A stretch of 64,000 bases of DNA from Epilithonimonas bovis DSM 19482 (GTDB lineage: Bacteria > Bacteroidota > Bacteroidia > Flavobacteriales > Weeksellaceae), in the NCBI RefSeq assembly GCF_900108115.1, contig NZ_FTPU01000007.1, positions 37,464 through 101,463 of the forward strand, in the 5' to 3' direction. Made by a program: the position numbers and the translations under genes. Position 1 is the stretch's first letter. Each line of letters starts with the position of its first letter. This document shows positions 48,271 to 56,964 of the stretch, in pieces. The notes under the pieces were generated by a model, which worked only from the letters and a program-made list of their open reading frames with translations, made no database searches and was not told the origin of the DNA.

Positions 48271-49095
48271 TCAATTTTCTAACTCTAATTGACTCGGTTG
48301 ATTTTCTAATCTTTTTTTTATACCCCTTTCTCTATTCTCATCTATAGTAAGACCTGCTTGCTTAGCTCTTTCAACTAAATTATCAGTATAATGTTTCTTT
48401 GAAACTACAAACTTATCCTTTTTGACTTCCAAAGATTTACTTTCTTTAGATTTTGGCAGTGTAACAATTTTGCCATCTTTAGAATTATATTCAATAAGGG
48501 TAAAATGATAATCCTTGTTTATATCATAAATCTCCACAATCAAGCCTGGTAAACCCGAAAACTTATATGGGCCATCTTGAATTGGAATACTCTTAGTAAA
48601 CCAAGCAACAAATGTTCTACCATATTTATCAATTGTAGCTTTTTGACATTTAAGCCCCTCAATATCTTTTTCTTCATTATTTAAAATCCATTCAGAATAA
48701 TCAATCATTGGTTCTTTATAGTAAAAAAAATCTTTACCAATATCATCATAAAACACCAATGGTTTTTCAGGATTTTCTTTAACTATATAGTAGGTAAATT
48801 TACTTCTAGGCACGCCTTTTAGAGTAAAAACCTTCCCTCCGAGATCCAGTTCTTTGAATTTTACAGCTAAAATAGAATCCTTTTCAATATTCTTAATACT
48901 GGAAAATAAAGATTTACCACCTTGTATGCTTAAAATAAATCTCTCTTCAAGAAAGAAATTTGGATTGTTTTTATCAGAATGATATTTTAATGCATATTTA
49001 AAATTCTCAACTTTTGGAGTATCCTCTGCTTTTTGTTGCGAATGATAAAAACCATTGACTAAAAAAAGAAAAAAAAGAAAATAACGCCTTACCAT
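48271..49095 (-). CDS. GLPGLI family protein, copy 2
   Basis: The 274 residues are counted from the ATG at 49095, which begins MVRRYFLFFLFLVNGFYHSQQ, a signal peptide. The ATG at 49122 would add nine unlikely residues. GLPGLI is at about 181-186 in AWFTKSIPIQDGPYKFSGLPGLIVEIY. Similarity to copy 1 is limited to the family core. The ATG overlaps the stop of the peptide-2 gene (TAATG), so the two are translationally coupled. Confidence 0.9.
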   Translation of the reverse strand: MVRRYFLFFLFLVNGFYHSQQKAEDTPKVENFKYALKYHSDKNNPNFFLEERFILSIQGGKSLFSSIKNIEKDSILAVKFKELDLGGKVFTLKGVPRSKFTYYIVKENPEKPLVFYDDIGKDFFYYKEPMIDYSEWILNNEEKDIEGLKCQKATIDKYGRTFVAWFTKSIPIQDGPYKFSGLPGLIVEIYDINKDYHFTLIEYNSKDGKIVTLPKSKESKSLEVKKDKFVVSKKHYTDNLVERAKQAGLTIDENRERGIKKRLENQPSQLELEN

Positions 49096-49376
49096 TAACA
49101 CCCTATATAACATCCACCACAAAATGCGTCTTCTAACAAATACTGAAACTCTACCAAGGCCTCATAATTATCTGTACACTTAACCCCTCCTTCGCCACAA
49201 GATGATTCGACCCAATAACAAGGGGAAGTCTTTTTATCTGTTTTCAAAACCTGGTTTTGACCATTCTTATTAGCATCTCTTTTTACTTTCTTTAATTGAG
49301 GATCAGTAGAAGAGATATTCTTAGCACTCATGAACCCGGCAACTCCTAAAGCTGCCACAAATAATAATTTTTTCAT
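49095..49376 (-). CDS. Small secreted Cys-framework peptide, copy 2
   Basis: The 93 residues have signal peptide MKKLLFVAALGVAGFMSAK, a Lys/Asn-rich spacer (about 20-50) and a Cys-rich end with Cys at 53, 60, 67, 86, 89 and 93. The first four have the same C-X6-C-X6-C-X18-C spacing as copy 1 (CGEGGVKC versus CGTNGIAC). Two extra Cys close the chain. The stop codon overlaps the GLPGLI-2 start. Function unknown. A secreted disulfide peptide acting with its GLPGLI partner is inferred from the coupling. Confidence 0.8.
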   Translation of the reverse strand: MKKLLFVAALGVAGFMSAKNISSTDPQLKKVKRDANKNGQNQVLKTDKKTSPCYWVESSCGEGGVKCTDNYEALVEFQYLLEDAFCGGCYIGC

Positions 49377-49592
49377 AATAATTAGTTTTAATTTTAACTA
49401 GTGCTAAATTTAAATTTAAATTGTACAAGTTTTTAGTTAATAATTTAATCATTTATTGTATTCTGTATAATATCAGGATTACTCTTCCTTTTATGATTAC
49501 GGATGGCTTCGTCTATAGAGTGCGACTTATGGATATCGTTATCCTTTTTGGTCAATTCTGAGAGTTTTACAAAGTATTGGTGGAGCTGATCC
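49320..49592. repeat. Direct repeat, copy B
   Basis: Partner of 47810-48080. It includes the signal-peptide codons of peptide 2, the upstream gap and the 3' end of the intact permease gene. Confidence 0.85.
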
Positions 49593-49909
49593 AGTTCTTT
49601 CTCGGTAAGATCTTCTATATCTACCATACGGTTGCTGGCCTGCCGGCTGGCAGCAATCAGCTCGTTGAGCTTGAGCTGGATGGCTTTGCTGTCTTTGTTC
49701 TGCGCTTTCTGTATCAGGAAAACCATGAGGAAGGTGATGATGGTAGTCCCTGTATTGATAATAAGCTGCCACGTTTCCGAATAATCGAAAAAAGGTCCAC
49801 ATATAGCCCATACTACTACTACAACTGTAGCACCTACAAAAGCATAATAGCTGCCTGTAAAATTGGTTACAGCATTGGCGAATCTTTCGAAGAGGTTATT
49901 ATTATTCAT
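49445..49909 (-). CDS. Low-affinity iron permease family protein
   Basis: The 154 residues have two membrane segments (about 20-42, YYAFVGATVVVVVWAICGPFF, and 48-68, WQLIINTGTTIITFLMVFLIQ) and a soluble helical tail (KAQNKDSKAIQLKLNELIAAS...). The QKAQNKDSKAIQLKLNELI stretch is characteristic of the Iron_permease family (PF04120). Despite the name the bacterial members are poorly characterised. It lies upstream of the peptide/GLPGLI pair, and its 3' end is duplicated at 47929-48079. Confidence 0.88.
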   Translation of the reverse strand: MNNNNLFERFANAVTNFTGSYYAFVGATVVVVVWAICGPFFDYSETWQLIINTGTTIITFLMVFLIQKAQNKDSKAIQLKLNELIAASRQASNRMVDIEDLTEKELDQLHQYFVKLSELTKKDNDIHKSHSIDEAIRNHKRKSNPDIIQNTIND

Positions 49910-49949
49910 TGTGATTAATTTTACTTAAATATACAATTAAAAACCAAGC

Positions 49950-49977
49950 AAAAAAAAGGCCTCAAAACTGAGGCCTT
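49950..49977 (-). terminator. Terminator of the metzincin protease gene
   Basis: A 9-bp stem AAGGCCTCA/TGAGGCCTT (49956-49964 with 49969-49977) followed on the minus strand by seven T. Confidence 0.85.
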
Positions 49978-50000
49978 AAAAATTAGGATTGTAAATCACG

Positions 50001-52259
50001 TTATTCCTTGATGAACTTGGTTTTTACAAAATTACCTTTATTATCAATATTGATAAAATAAACACCTTTTGCTAATCTGTTAACAGACACTTTGCCTTCA
50101 GCCAGGTTGCCTTTGGTTACAACCTGCCCTGCAACATTCATGATTTCATAAGAAGCATTGGCAGCTACATTAGAGACGTTCAGTACATCTTTTACAGGGT
50201 TTGGATATACTTGTACAGAAGCTTTGTTGATATCATTGACTGCTAAATTTCCAACTGTTGCAGCTTTTACTGCATAAAACACATTTCCAATAGCAGACAC
50301 TCTTATATGCCCAGATTTACCAGCTAGGGCAGCAGGTACCGCAACACTGGCGGAGCCGGAGTTAGGGACAGATTCTGCAAAAGTAGTCCAGCTAATCCCA
50401 TTATCAGATGTGAAATCTATTTTAACATTAGCTACATTGTAAGGTGAAGCTGTAGTACCAGAAGGTACCCAATTAACTGTAGAGTTGGTTCCGGCTGATA
50501 AAGATGTTGTGCTCACTGTAAATGCAGCAGCAGGACCAACATTGATACTTTGAGTTGTATAAGCCGTCTGTGTATTTGCTCCTTTATTATCTCTAACTGT
50601 CACACGGAATTTTGTTCTCGTAGTTGCTGTATTTCTGGTAACTGATGACGTAGATTCAAAGTCATCAACATTTTTTACAGCACCTCCCAATACGGTTGAT
50701 AATTTAGGAAAATACCTGGTAGGCGATGACGTTGGTGGATATGATCTGAATGAAGCGCCTCTTGTTGTAGCTCCAAGTGCAGAAGCTCCATCGCCAGTCC
50801 CTGCAGCTTTACCGATACCATTAGCTAAATTACTTGAATCAACCTCTTCCCAACAATAACTTAATGTGTCCCCATCTGGATCCGTTGCTGCCGCTGTTAA
50901 TACAAAAGGAGTGTTCAGGGGGATTGTATAAGTTGTACCCGTTAATGCTGTCACAACAGGCGGACTATTTGTGATATCCGTTTCCACATCAGCAGTTTTA
51001 GAAGCAAGATTAGTTTGAACCTGATCTATACTTAATGAATGGAAATAAGGATCAGAATTTGCCTGTACATCAGTATTGACTCCGGTAATACCAGCATAAC
51101 CCATAATCGTAGAGCCAGATCCCGGTTCTACAGTTACGCTTGTCCCCTCATTAAAACTGAATGTATGATTATCACCCAACTGATGCCCCATCTCATGAGC
51201 CACATAATCTATATCAAAAGTATCTCCTTTCGGAACACCAGACCCTGGGGAAGTAATACCGCTACCTTTATAATTATCTGGTGCAATATAGGCATATCCA
51301 CAACCACCGTTGGAAGCTGTCCAAGAGGTTGTAGATGTGTCATTGCTTCCTATACAACCTATACACCCGGCATTACCTCCTCCTCCGGATCTTCCAAACA
51401 AATGTCCTATATCAAAGTCAGCATCTGTTACGCCGTAAGCTCCACCATGTAGAACATTCATTAGCTCATTATTCCAGTTGCACATCCTGTTAGCATTACT
51501 ATAGGGATCTGTTGCTGCTGTTGTAAAGATAAGATCAGGAGCATCAATCACATTAAGGTGAGTATTGAATTCTTGCTCAAAAACGCCATTTACTCTTGTC
51601 ATTGTGGCATTAATCTGAACTAATGAGCCAGCAACACCACCAAAGTAAGCACCATATTCTCCGGTAACAGATACAGCTAATCTCAGAGTGTGGAATTTCT
51701 TATTACCGGATCTTTCAGCAATCCCTTTTTTGGTTAACTCAGTCAACTGGTCAATAGACTCCTGGCTTTCCTTGGTGATACAGTTAAATATTCCGTCTTT
51801 TCCACTTTTCCCACGTACCGAGTAAAGGGTCTTATCATCTGTAGCCGGCTCTATAAATTCATACCTACCATCTGGCGCAATTATCATCGACTGGAAATCA
51901 TTCGGCGCAACACTAAAACGGATGTACTTTGTAGGATCATCTATGCCCACACCAACATAAGAACCCAATTGGTATCTGTTAGCCAATGCCTCATCCATAA
52001 CCGGGAAACTATTAACCGAAAATCTTTCTATCTTACCACTATTGGTTGGAATGTTAATAATCACAGCACCTACATTCTTACCTGTTGTCAATTTATCGGC
52101 TGCCAATAACTGACCTCTGATTGCATTAATATCAAGTTTGTAATAAACTGAATTATCGCTTTTTCTTGTAATATTTCCGGAAGGAATTACCTTACTCCAC
52201 TGTGCATTGATCAAGGACAAGCCCGTAGCTAATACTAAAAATGATAAACTTTTCTTCAT
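50001..52259 (-). CDS. Reprolysin-like metzincin metalloprotease, T9SS-secreted
   Basis: The 752 residues are counted from the ATG at 52259, which begins the signal peptide MKKSLSFLVLATGLSLINAQ. The -7 element at 52279-52286 rules out the longer start at 52310. The catalytic signature HEMGHQLGDNH (HExxHxxGxxH, about 355-365) and the Met-turn IMGYAG (about 385) define a metzincin. Ig/fibronectin-like domains follow, then a T9SS type A sorting domain (VYPNPVKDVL... to FIKE). It is probably an extracellular endopeptidase. It stands alone between its own promoter and terminator. Confidence 0.95.
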   Translation of the reverse strand: MKKSLSFLVLATGLSLINAQWSKVIPSGNITRKSDNSVYYKLDINAIRGQLLAADKLTTGKNVGAVIINIPTNSGKIERFSVNSFPVMDEALANRYQLGSYVGVGIDDPTKYIRFSVAPNDFQSMIIAPDGRYEFIEPATDDKTLYSVRGKSGKDGIFNCITKESQESIDQLTELTKKGIAERSGNKKFHTLRLAVSVTGEYGAYFGGVAGSLVQINATMTRVNGVFEQEFNTHLNVIDAPDLIFTTAATDPYSNANRMCNWNNELMNVLHGGAYGVTDADFDIGHLFGRSGGGGNAGCIGCIGSNDTSTTSWTASNGGCGYAYIAPDNYKGSGITSPGSGVPKGDTFDIDYVAHEMGHQLGDNHTFSFNEGTSVTVEPGSGSTIMGYAGITGVNTDVQANSDPYFHSLSIDQVQTNLASKTADVETDITNSPPVVTALTGTTYTIPLNTPFVLTAAATDPDGDTLSYCWEEVDSSNLANGIGKAAGTGDGASALGATTRGASFRSYPPTSSPTRYFPKLSTVLGGAVKNVDDFESTSSVTRNTATTRTKFRVTVRDNKGANTQTAYTTQSINVGPAAAFTVSTTSLSAGTNSTVNWVPSGTTASPYNVANVKIDFTSDNGISWTTFAESVPNSGSASVAVPAALAGKSGHIRVSAIGNVFYAVKAATVGNLAVNDINKASVQVYPNPVKDVLNVSNVAANASYEIMNVAGQVVTKGNLAEGKVSVNRLAKGVYFINIDNKGNFVKTKFIKE

Positions 52260-52278
52260 ATTATTAAAATTAGGGAAG

Positions 52279-52286
52279 CAAATGTA
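52279..52286 (-). promoter_or_regulatory. -7 element of the metzincin gene
   Basis: The minus strand reads TACATTTG (TAnnTTTG), ending 19 nt before the ATG at 52259. No clear -33. Confidence 0.5.
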
Positions 52287-52368
52287 GTATATAATATGCG
52301 AAATTGACATATAAAATCACCTTTTAACTAAAATTAAAAATAACTTAATATGGATACAAACTTACTAA

Positions 52369-53568
52369 TCACAATTTCGTATTTTTCTTATAACGGTGCC
52401 AATAGATCACAAAGCCTGTTATGGGTAGGGAAAACCCGATAAGACAAACGATAAAATAAAGCACGACGCTTTTTAGTCCCATAATTTCTCCGGTGTGCAA
52501 TGGTTTTGCCAAAGTTGTAAACTGTTTGTCAAGAGGCAGATCAGAGAAGAGATTGATGGTCTTTAGCTTTCCTTCTTTATCGAAAGTAAGCTCATCGGGG
52601 AGCATCATTCCAAAAAAATTCTCTGTATTCGTTTTTATAATAGTATATCTCGGATTCTCATCATTGGGTAAAGTGATGCTGGTTACCGCCATATAATTAA
52701 GTTTTTGATCGGCCAGATTCCGGATATCATCCAGGCTTACAACTTCTGCGGCTTTTTGTTTTTTCTCTTTTTGCCTTTCTATCATATCAGACATCAGTTT
52801 ATCAAATGCATCATCACCTGCAGCGCTGCCAATGGCGGTTGCTTCGGCAACAGAAGAACCCCCCAATGAGACGATCAACGCATTTTTCATCCAGGGATAA
52901 GTGATGTATAAACCTGTAACTGCAATAAAGAACAATACCAGACATGTGTAAAAACCCAACGTATTATGCAAATCATAATTGAATCTTGCCCACTTTGCTG
53001 ACGTTTTGATCGTTAAAGCCTGTTTAAGATGCTTAAGTTTCTTGGGAAGCCAAAGCACTAATCCGGAAATGAGCAGAAAACAGAAAACCAATGCAGATGC
53101 CCCCACTATTTGCCGACCGACATTACCCATCATGAGATTGCGGTGCAAATCCAACACAATTTCAAAAAAACGTGACGATCCTGTATCCGGATAACCTTTT
53201 ACCTGCCCGATGTAAGGATCGTAATAAGCCGTCTTATCAACATTCTGTTCTTTGTAAGATACTATCCAGCTTCTGGCAGGATTATCATGAATGATGAGCG
53301 ATGTTAAAATCTGATTTCTTTTACCAAGCTCCAGTTGTACCTGAGAAAGCGTTTGAGGATTAAGACCCACTGCCCTCACCCTGGCATGATCATAATTTGC
53401 GAAATCAATAATTTGATTTTTAAAAGCATAAAGGCAGCCGGCGATACAAATGACCATCACCACAATACAAGATAAGAGTCCCATCCACAGGTGTAACAGG
53501 TAGGATATATATCTGATGAACGTCTCATTTTTACGTTTTTTCCGGTAGAGGCTTTTCAAAAATGTCAT
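52369..53568 (-). CDS. PepSY-domain membrane protein (siderophore reductase-like)
   Basis: The 399 residues have four membrane segments (about 27-50, 140-165, 200-222 and 355-380) with PepSY domains in between (YLLHLWMGLLSCIVVMVICIAGCLYAF near the start). The layout matches PepSY-associated TM proteins such as FpvG-type iron-siderophore reductases. It is the third gene of an operon with a TonB siderophore receptor and a lipoprotein, so reduction and release of imported iron at the inner membrane is the likely role. The role is inferred from context. Confidence 0.88.
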   Translation of the reverse strand: MTFLKSLYRKKRKNETFIRYISYLLHLWMGLLSCIVVMVICIAGCLYAFKNQIIDFANYDHARVRAVGLNPQTLSQVQLELGKRNQILTSLIIHDNPARSWIVSYKEQNVDKTAYYDPYIGQVKGYPDTGSSRFFEIVLDLHRNLMMGNVGRQIVGASALVFCFLLISGLVLWLPKKLKHLKQALTIKTSAKWARFNYDLHNTLGFYTCLVLFFIAVTGLYITYPWMKNALIVSLGGSSVAEATAIGSAAGDDAFDKLMSDMIERQKEKKQKAAEVVSLDDIRNLADQKLNYMAVTSITLPNDENPRYTIIKTNTENFFGMMLPDELTFDKEGKLKTINLFSDLPLDKQFTTLAKPLHTGEIMGLKSVVLYFIVCLIGFSLPITGFVIYWHRYKKNTKL

Positions 53569-53650
53569 AGGGCCAAAATAATAAAAACATTAGGACAAGG
53601 CCGCCCTAATGTTTATTAATACTAAAAATTGATTTGATATGAAAAAAAAG

Positions 53651-54271
53651 TTACTTTCTGCCTTTGAATTGAACGTCCTTCACCACACTTTCGTAAGCTG
53701 TGTAGTGCTGTGGTGTCAATCCTTTTTTGATGGCCGCTTTTCTTTGGGCATCAAATTTCCCCCAATATTGTTTTGCAAGATCGTTATTGCCATGGTAAAC
53801 ATCGTGAGCGTCATTAAAGGCTTTCTCAAAAGCATCATTGGCTGCATTCACTACAGCAAATTCATCCTCTGTAAGAGCTGCTTCTGTCTTGATACGGGCC
53901 AACAAAGCATTATCATACCTTGGTCTTTTTCTTGCGCGTTCGTCTACAAATTTGTTAAACTGTTGCATCTGCCCGGCGTCCAAAACACCAGACATTTCTT
54001 TTGCCTGCTCCTCACGCAATGCTTCACTCTTTATCCCCAGTGCTACTCGATCCATCTCACCACCCTGTGCTTTGGCCGCTTCAAAATTTTGTTCCTGCTG
54101 TTTTTGGTATTTTGTAGTGATCTCATCAAATCTCTTTTCCTGATCAGCCGTTAACTTAACTTCTGATTTGAATTCGTTAAAATCAATACCCCTTTTCTTA
54201 TTCTCACCGGAACAGGACCAGATAACTGCTCCCAGAGCTAATGCTAATAGTGCTGCTTTAATATTTTTCAT
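53651..54271 (-). CDS. Lipoprotein of unknown function in siderophore operon
   Basis: The 206 residues begin with a lipoprotein signal (ALLALALGAVIWSC, Cys20). The rest is highly charged and helical (TADQEKRFDEITTKYQKQQEQNFEAA...), with no membrane segment. I do not recognise the family. It starts 9 nt after the TonB receptor stop and precedes the PepSY gene by 82 nt, so it is probably part of the same iron-uptake unit. Confidence 0.85.
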   Translation of the reverse strand: MKNIKAALLALALGAVIWSCSGENKKRGIDFNEFKSEVKLTADQEKRFDEITTKYQKQQEQNFEAAKAQGGEMDRVALGIKSEALREEQAKEMSGVLDAGQMQQFNKFVDERARKRPRYDNALLARIKTEAALTEDEFAVVNAANDAFEKAFNDAHDVYHGNNDLAKQYWGKFDAQRKAAIKKGLTPQHYTAYESVVKDVQFKGRK

Positions 54272-54280
54272 ATGTAGATT

Positions 54281-56461
54281 TTAGAATTTATAATTAATTT
54301 GTGCTGAGAAGTTCCTTGGCTGGATCTGATCGATATAGCCGCCTCGGAAATAAGAACTGTAACCAACCGAATCAAATATATTATTAAAGAAAACCCTCAA
54401 GCCCAGCCCATTTTTAAACTGATAGCCAACCTGTGCGTCCACCGTCGTGTATTCCGGCATATCAAATGGTCTCAGACCTGGCTGAACAGATAACTCATGC
54501 CCTGTATGAAAAGTTTTTTGGGTATAATCGTCCACAGGTCTCTTACCAACATAATATATCCCTGCTCCCACATCCAAACCGTCTAATATACCTTGATTAA
54601 ACCTATAATTCAACCAAGCGTTAGCCGTATGTTTTGGCGAATTCATTGGTGCAGAATTCTCTACATAAGCGGGGCTGTCGTGGTATTTGGCTTCTAAAAA
54701 TGCCCAACCAGTCATAATTTGTAAGTTAGGAAGAATCCGTCCAATCAATTCAACTTCCACACCTTGTCTTTTAAGATTTCCGGCCAGACCATACAAACCA
54801 GTGGCATTACCTGCAGAATTAAGTATGGAATAGGATAAGTTTTCTGTTTCTATATCAAATAATGTTACATTGAATCTCAGCTTCTGATCCAACCAGTCAG
54901 ATTTAACCCCTACCTCCCACTGCTTAGTAGTAGATGCGCCCACTGTACCGCCGTTCTCCAACGGATTATTAGCAGATCTTAACCCAGTAGTTGTGGTGTA
55001 TGAGCCAAAAATATTCATATTCTCTATCGGGGAAACCATTAACCCTACTGAAGGATTCCAAGCCTCTCTGTCCGTATTTTCTTCAGCACCGTTAAGCCTG
55101 CTGTATCTAATGCCCAGATGTGCTTTTACATACTTATTGATGGTAATAACATCCTGTGCCATTAGGCCAAATGTAGGTGTTAAAGTATTAACAGGATTAT
55201 TCTGAGAAATCACAAAATTAACACCATCAATATTGGAGGGTAGATTATTTTCAATATCATTAAGGACATTGATCTGATCTACATTTTTTGAAGCATATGC
55301 TGTTGTTGTAACATCAGTTTGTTTCCAATCAAAGCCAACCTGAAAGGTGTGTTTTAATTTCCATGTGTTGACCTCCAGACCAATAAAATCAAACTGAAAA
55401 ACCTGATTATTATCTTGTCTTGTTGATTTTGCCAGGCTTCTGCTTCTAATAGCGTAGCCAGTGGCTGCATTGCCTGCTCCTACAGATGCGCCAACAAGAT
55501 CTAATGAATAGTTAGAATTGATATATGCTGCCCTTAACTTCAATTTATCATTCAATCTTCTAGTAACTGTTGTAGAATAATTGAAAGTCTCTGTTCTCGC
55601 ATTGTCTGACTTAAAACCTAAAAATTTCCCTTTTGGCATCTCGTACAATGCATCTATGTCACCTGCAGCAAGATTGACTGTTCCACGATCTGGAGTTGTA
55701 TTATTATGCATATAGTCCATCTCAGCTACAATTTCAGTTTTATCATCAGGACGGAAAGCAATTGACGGATTAACATAGATACGGTCTGTGTTTACATATT
55801 TTCTAAAACTATTACTATCCTGATAAGCTGCATTAAGACGAACGGCTACTTTACCATTACTATCCAATACTCTCTGAAAATCTAGAGTTGGCCTGTAAAA
55901 ATCCCAACTCCCGTATCGGAAGCCAACATTGGTCTGATTGATAAACTTCGGTACTTTGGTAACAATATTAATCACTCCACCTGCACTCCCAAGTCCATCG
56001 CCAATACCTTGTGTAACCGCTGCTGAACCTTTGATGACCTGAATACTCTCAACACCCTGCATATCAGTAAGCATAGAGCCTGTACGAAAATCTGAATCCA
56101 TCATTACACCATTTTTAAGAACAGGAACCCCACGGTAACCACGTATAGACATACTTTCTCTTGTACCACCGTAACTTCCGAATTGTGTAACACCCGGAAT
56201 ATTTTTTGCCACATCCGTTACCGTTAAACCACCAAGTTCTTCTATTACTTTGTTGGATACAACGGATATACTCTGGATTTGATCTCTGGTTTTAAGCGGA
56301 AGCCTTGTGATTACCTCAAGACCTTCGGGCTGTTTGTTTCGCTCACCAAAAAGCTCAACTTCATCTATTGCTGTTTCTTTTTTGATAGAATCTTTTACCT
56401 GTTGTGCTTGAGTGGCTCCTACACCTAATACCAACAGTGAAATTGCTACAGTTTTTTTCAT
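54281..56461 (-). CDS. TonB-dependent siderophore receptor
   Basis: The 726 residues are counted from the ATG at 56461 (signal MKKTVAISLLVLGVGATQAQ). The in-frame ATG at 56479 lies inside the -7 element. The N-terminal TonB box/plug (TAIDEVELFGERNKQPEG, DQIQSISVVSNKVIEELGG, NIPGVTQFGSYGGTRESMSIRGYRG, VIKGSAAVTQGIGDGLGSAGGVINIVTK) is of siderophore-receptor type. The barrel ends NFSAQINYKF. With the downstream lipoprotein and PepSY protein it should import a ferric siderophore. The ligand is unknown. Confidence 0.93.
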   Translation of the reverse strand: MKKTVAISLLVLGVGATQAQQVKDSIKKETAIDEVELFGERNKQPEGLEVITRLPLKTRDQIQSISVVSNKVIEELGGLTVTDVAKNIPGVTQFGSYGGTRESMSIRGYRGVPVLKNGVMMDSDFRTGSMLTDMQGVESIQVIKGSAAVTQGIGDGLGSAGGVINIVTKVPKFINQTNVGFRYGSWDFYRPTLDFQRVLDSNGKVAVRLNAAYQDSNSFRKYVNTDRIYVNPSIAFRPDDKTEIVAEMDYMHNNTTPDRGTVNLAAGDIDALYEMPKGKFLGFKSDNARTETFNYSTTVTRRLNDKLKLRAAYINSNYSLDLVGASVGAGNAATGYAIRSRSLAKSTRQDNNQVFQFDFIGLEVNTWKLKHTFQVGFDWKQTDVTTTAYASKNVDQINVLNDIENNLPSNIDGVNFVISQNNPVNTLTPTFGLMAQDVITINKYVKAHLGIRYSRLNGAEENTDREAWNPSVGLMVSPIENMNIFGSYTTTTGLRSANNPLENGGTVGASTTKQWEVGVKSDWLDQKLRFNVTLFDIETENLSYSILNSAGNATGLYGLAGNLKRQGVEVELIGRILPNLQIMTGWAFLEAKYHDSPAYVENSAPMNSPKHTANAWLNYRFNQGILDGLDVGAGIYYVGKRPVDDYTQKTFHTGHELSVQPGLRPFDMPEYTTVDAQVGYQFKNGLGLRVFFNNIFDSVGYSSYFRGGYIDQIQPRNFSAQINYKF

Positions 56462-56476
56462 AACTTTTATTTGCAG

Positions 56477-56484
56477 CAAAAATA
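56477..56484 (-). promoter_or_regulatory. -7 element of the siderophore operon
   Basis: The minus strand reads TATTTTTG (TAnnTTTG), ending 15 nt before the ATG at 56461. No Fur-type palindrome was recognised by eye. Confidence 0.45.
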
Positions 56485-56541
56485 TTATTTTTATTAATTC
56501 TAAATAAGTAAAACCAACTGATAAATCTCACTTTCAACCAT

Positions 56542-56577
56542 AAAAAAATCCCTCTTCTCTCGAAAAGGGATTTTTTA
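56542..56577. terminator. Terminator after rpsJ
   Basis: An 11-bp stem AAAAAATCCCT/AGGGATTTTTT (56543-56553 with 56566-56576), A-tract on one side and T-tract on the other. It ends the rpsL-rpsG-fusA-rpsJ transcript and shows that the S10 cluster is transcriptionally split here. Two AGCTATC heptamers (56612-56625) lie between it and rpsJ. Confidence 0.85.
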
Positions 56578-56640
56578 TCATAGCAAAGTGATGCTTTGGT
56601 TTTTGGCAAATAGCTATCAGCTATCAGCCAACCGCTTTTA

Positions 56641-56946
56641 TCACACTTTAATTTCTACGTCTACACCTGAAGGAAGTTCTAATTTCATTAGAGCATCTAC
56701 AGTTTTAGAAGAAGAAGAGTAGATATCCATCAGTCTTTTGTGAGCTGATAATTGGAATTGTTCTCTAGCTTTCTTGTTTACGTGCGGAGATCTCAATACA
56801 GTGAAGATTCTCTTGTTCGTTGGCAATGGGATTGGTCCGTTTACAACAGCACCGGTAGCCTTTACCGTTTTTACGATTTTCTCTGCAGATTTATCTACCA
56901 AGTTGTAATCGTAAGATTTAAGTTTTATTCTGATTCTTTGTGACAT
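56641..56946 (-). CDS. rpsJ: 30S ribosomal protein S10 / NusE
   Basis: The 101 residues ([25 protein letters not shown]...) end [16 protein letters not shown], the S10 signature. It functions in the 30S head and, as NusE, in transcription antitermination with NusB. It follows fusA by 18 nt. The usual next gene, rplC, is 10 kb away. Confidence 0.98.
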   Translation of the reverse strand: MSQRIRIKLKSYDYNLVDKSAEKIVKTVKATGAVVNGPIPLPTNKRIFTVLRSPHVNKKAREQFQLSAHKRLMDIYSSSSKTVDALMKLELPSGVDVEIKV

Positions 56947-56964
56947 TTTAATCTAATTTAAATA

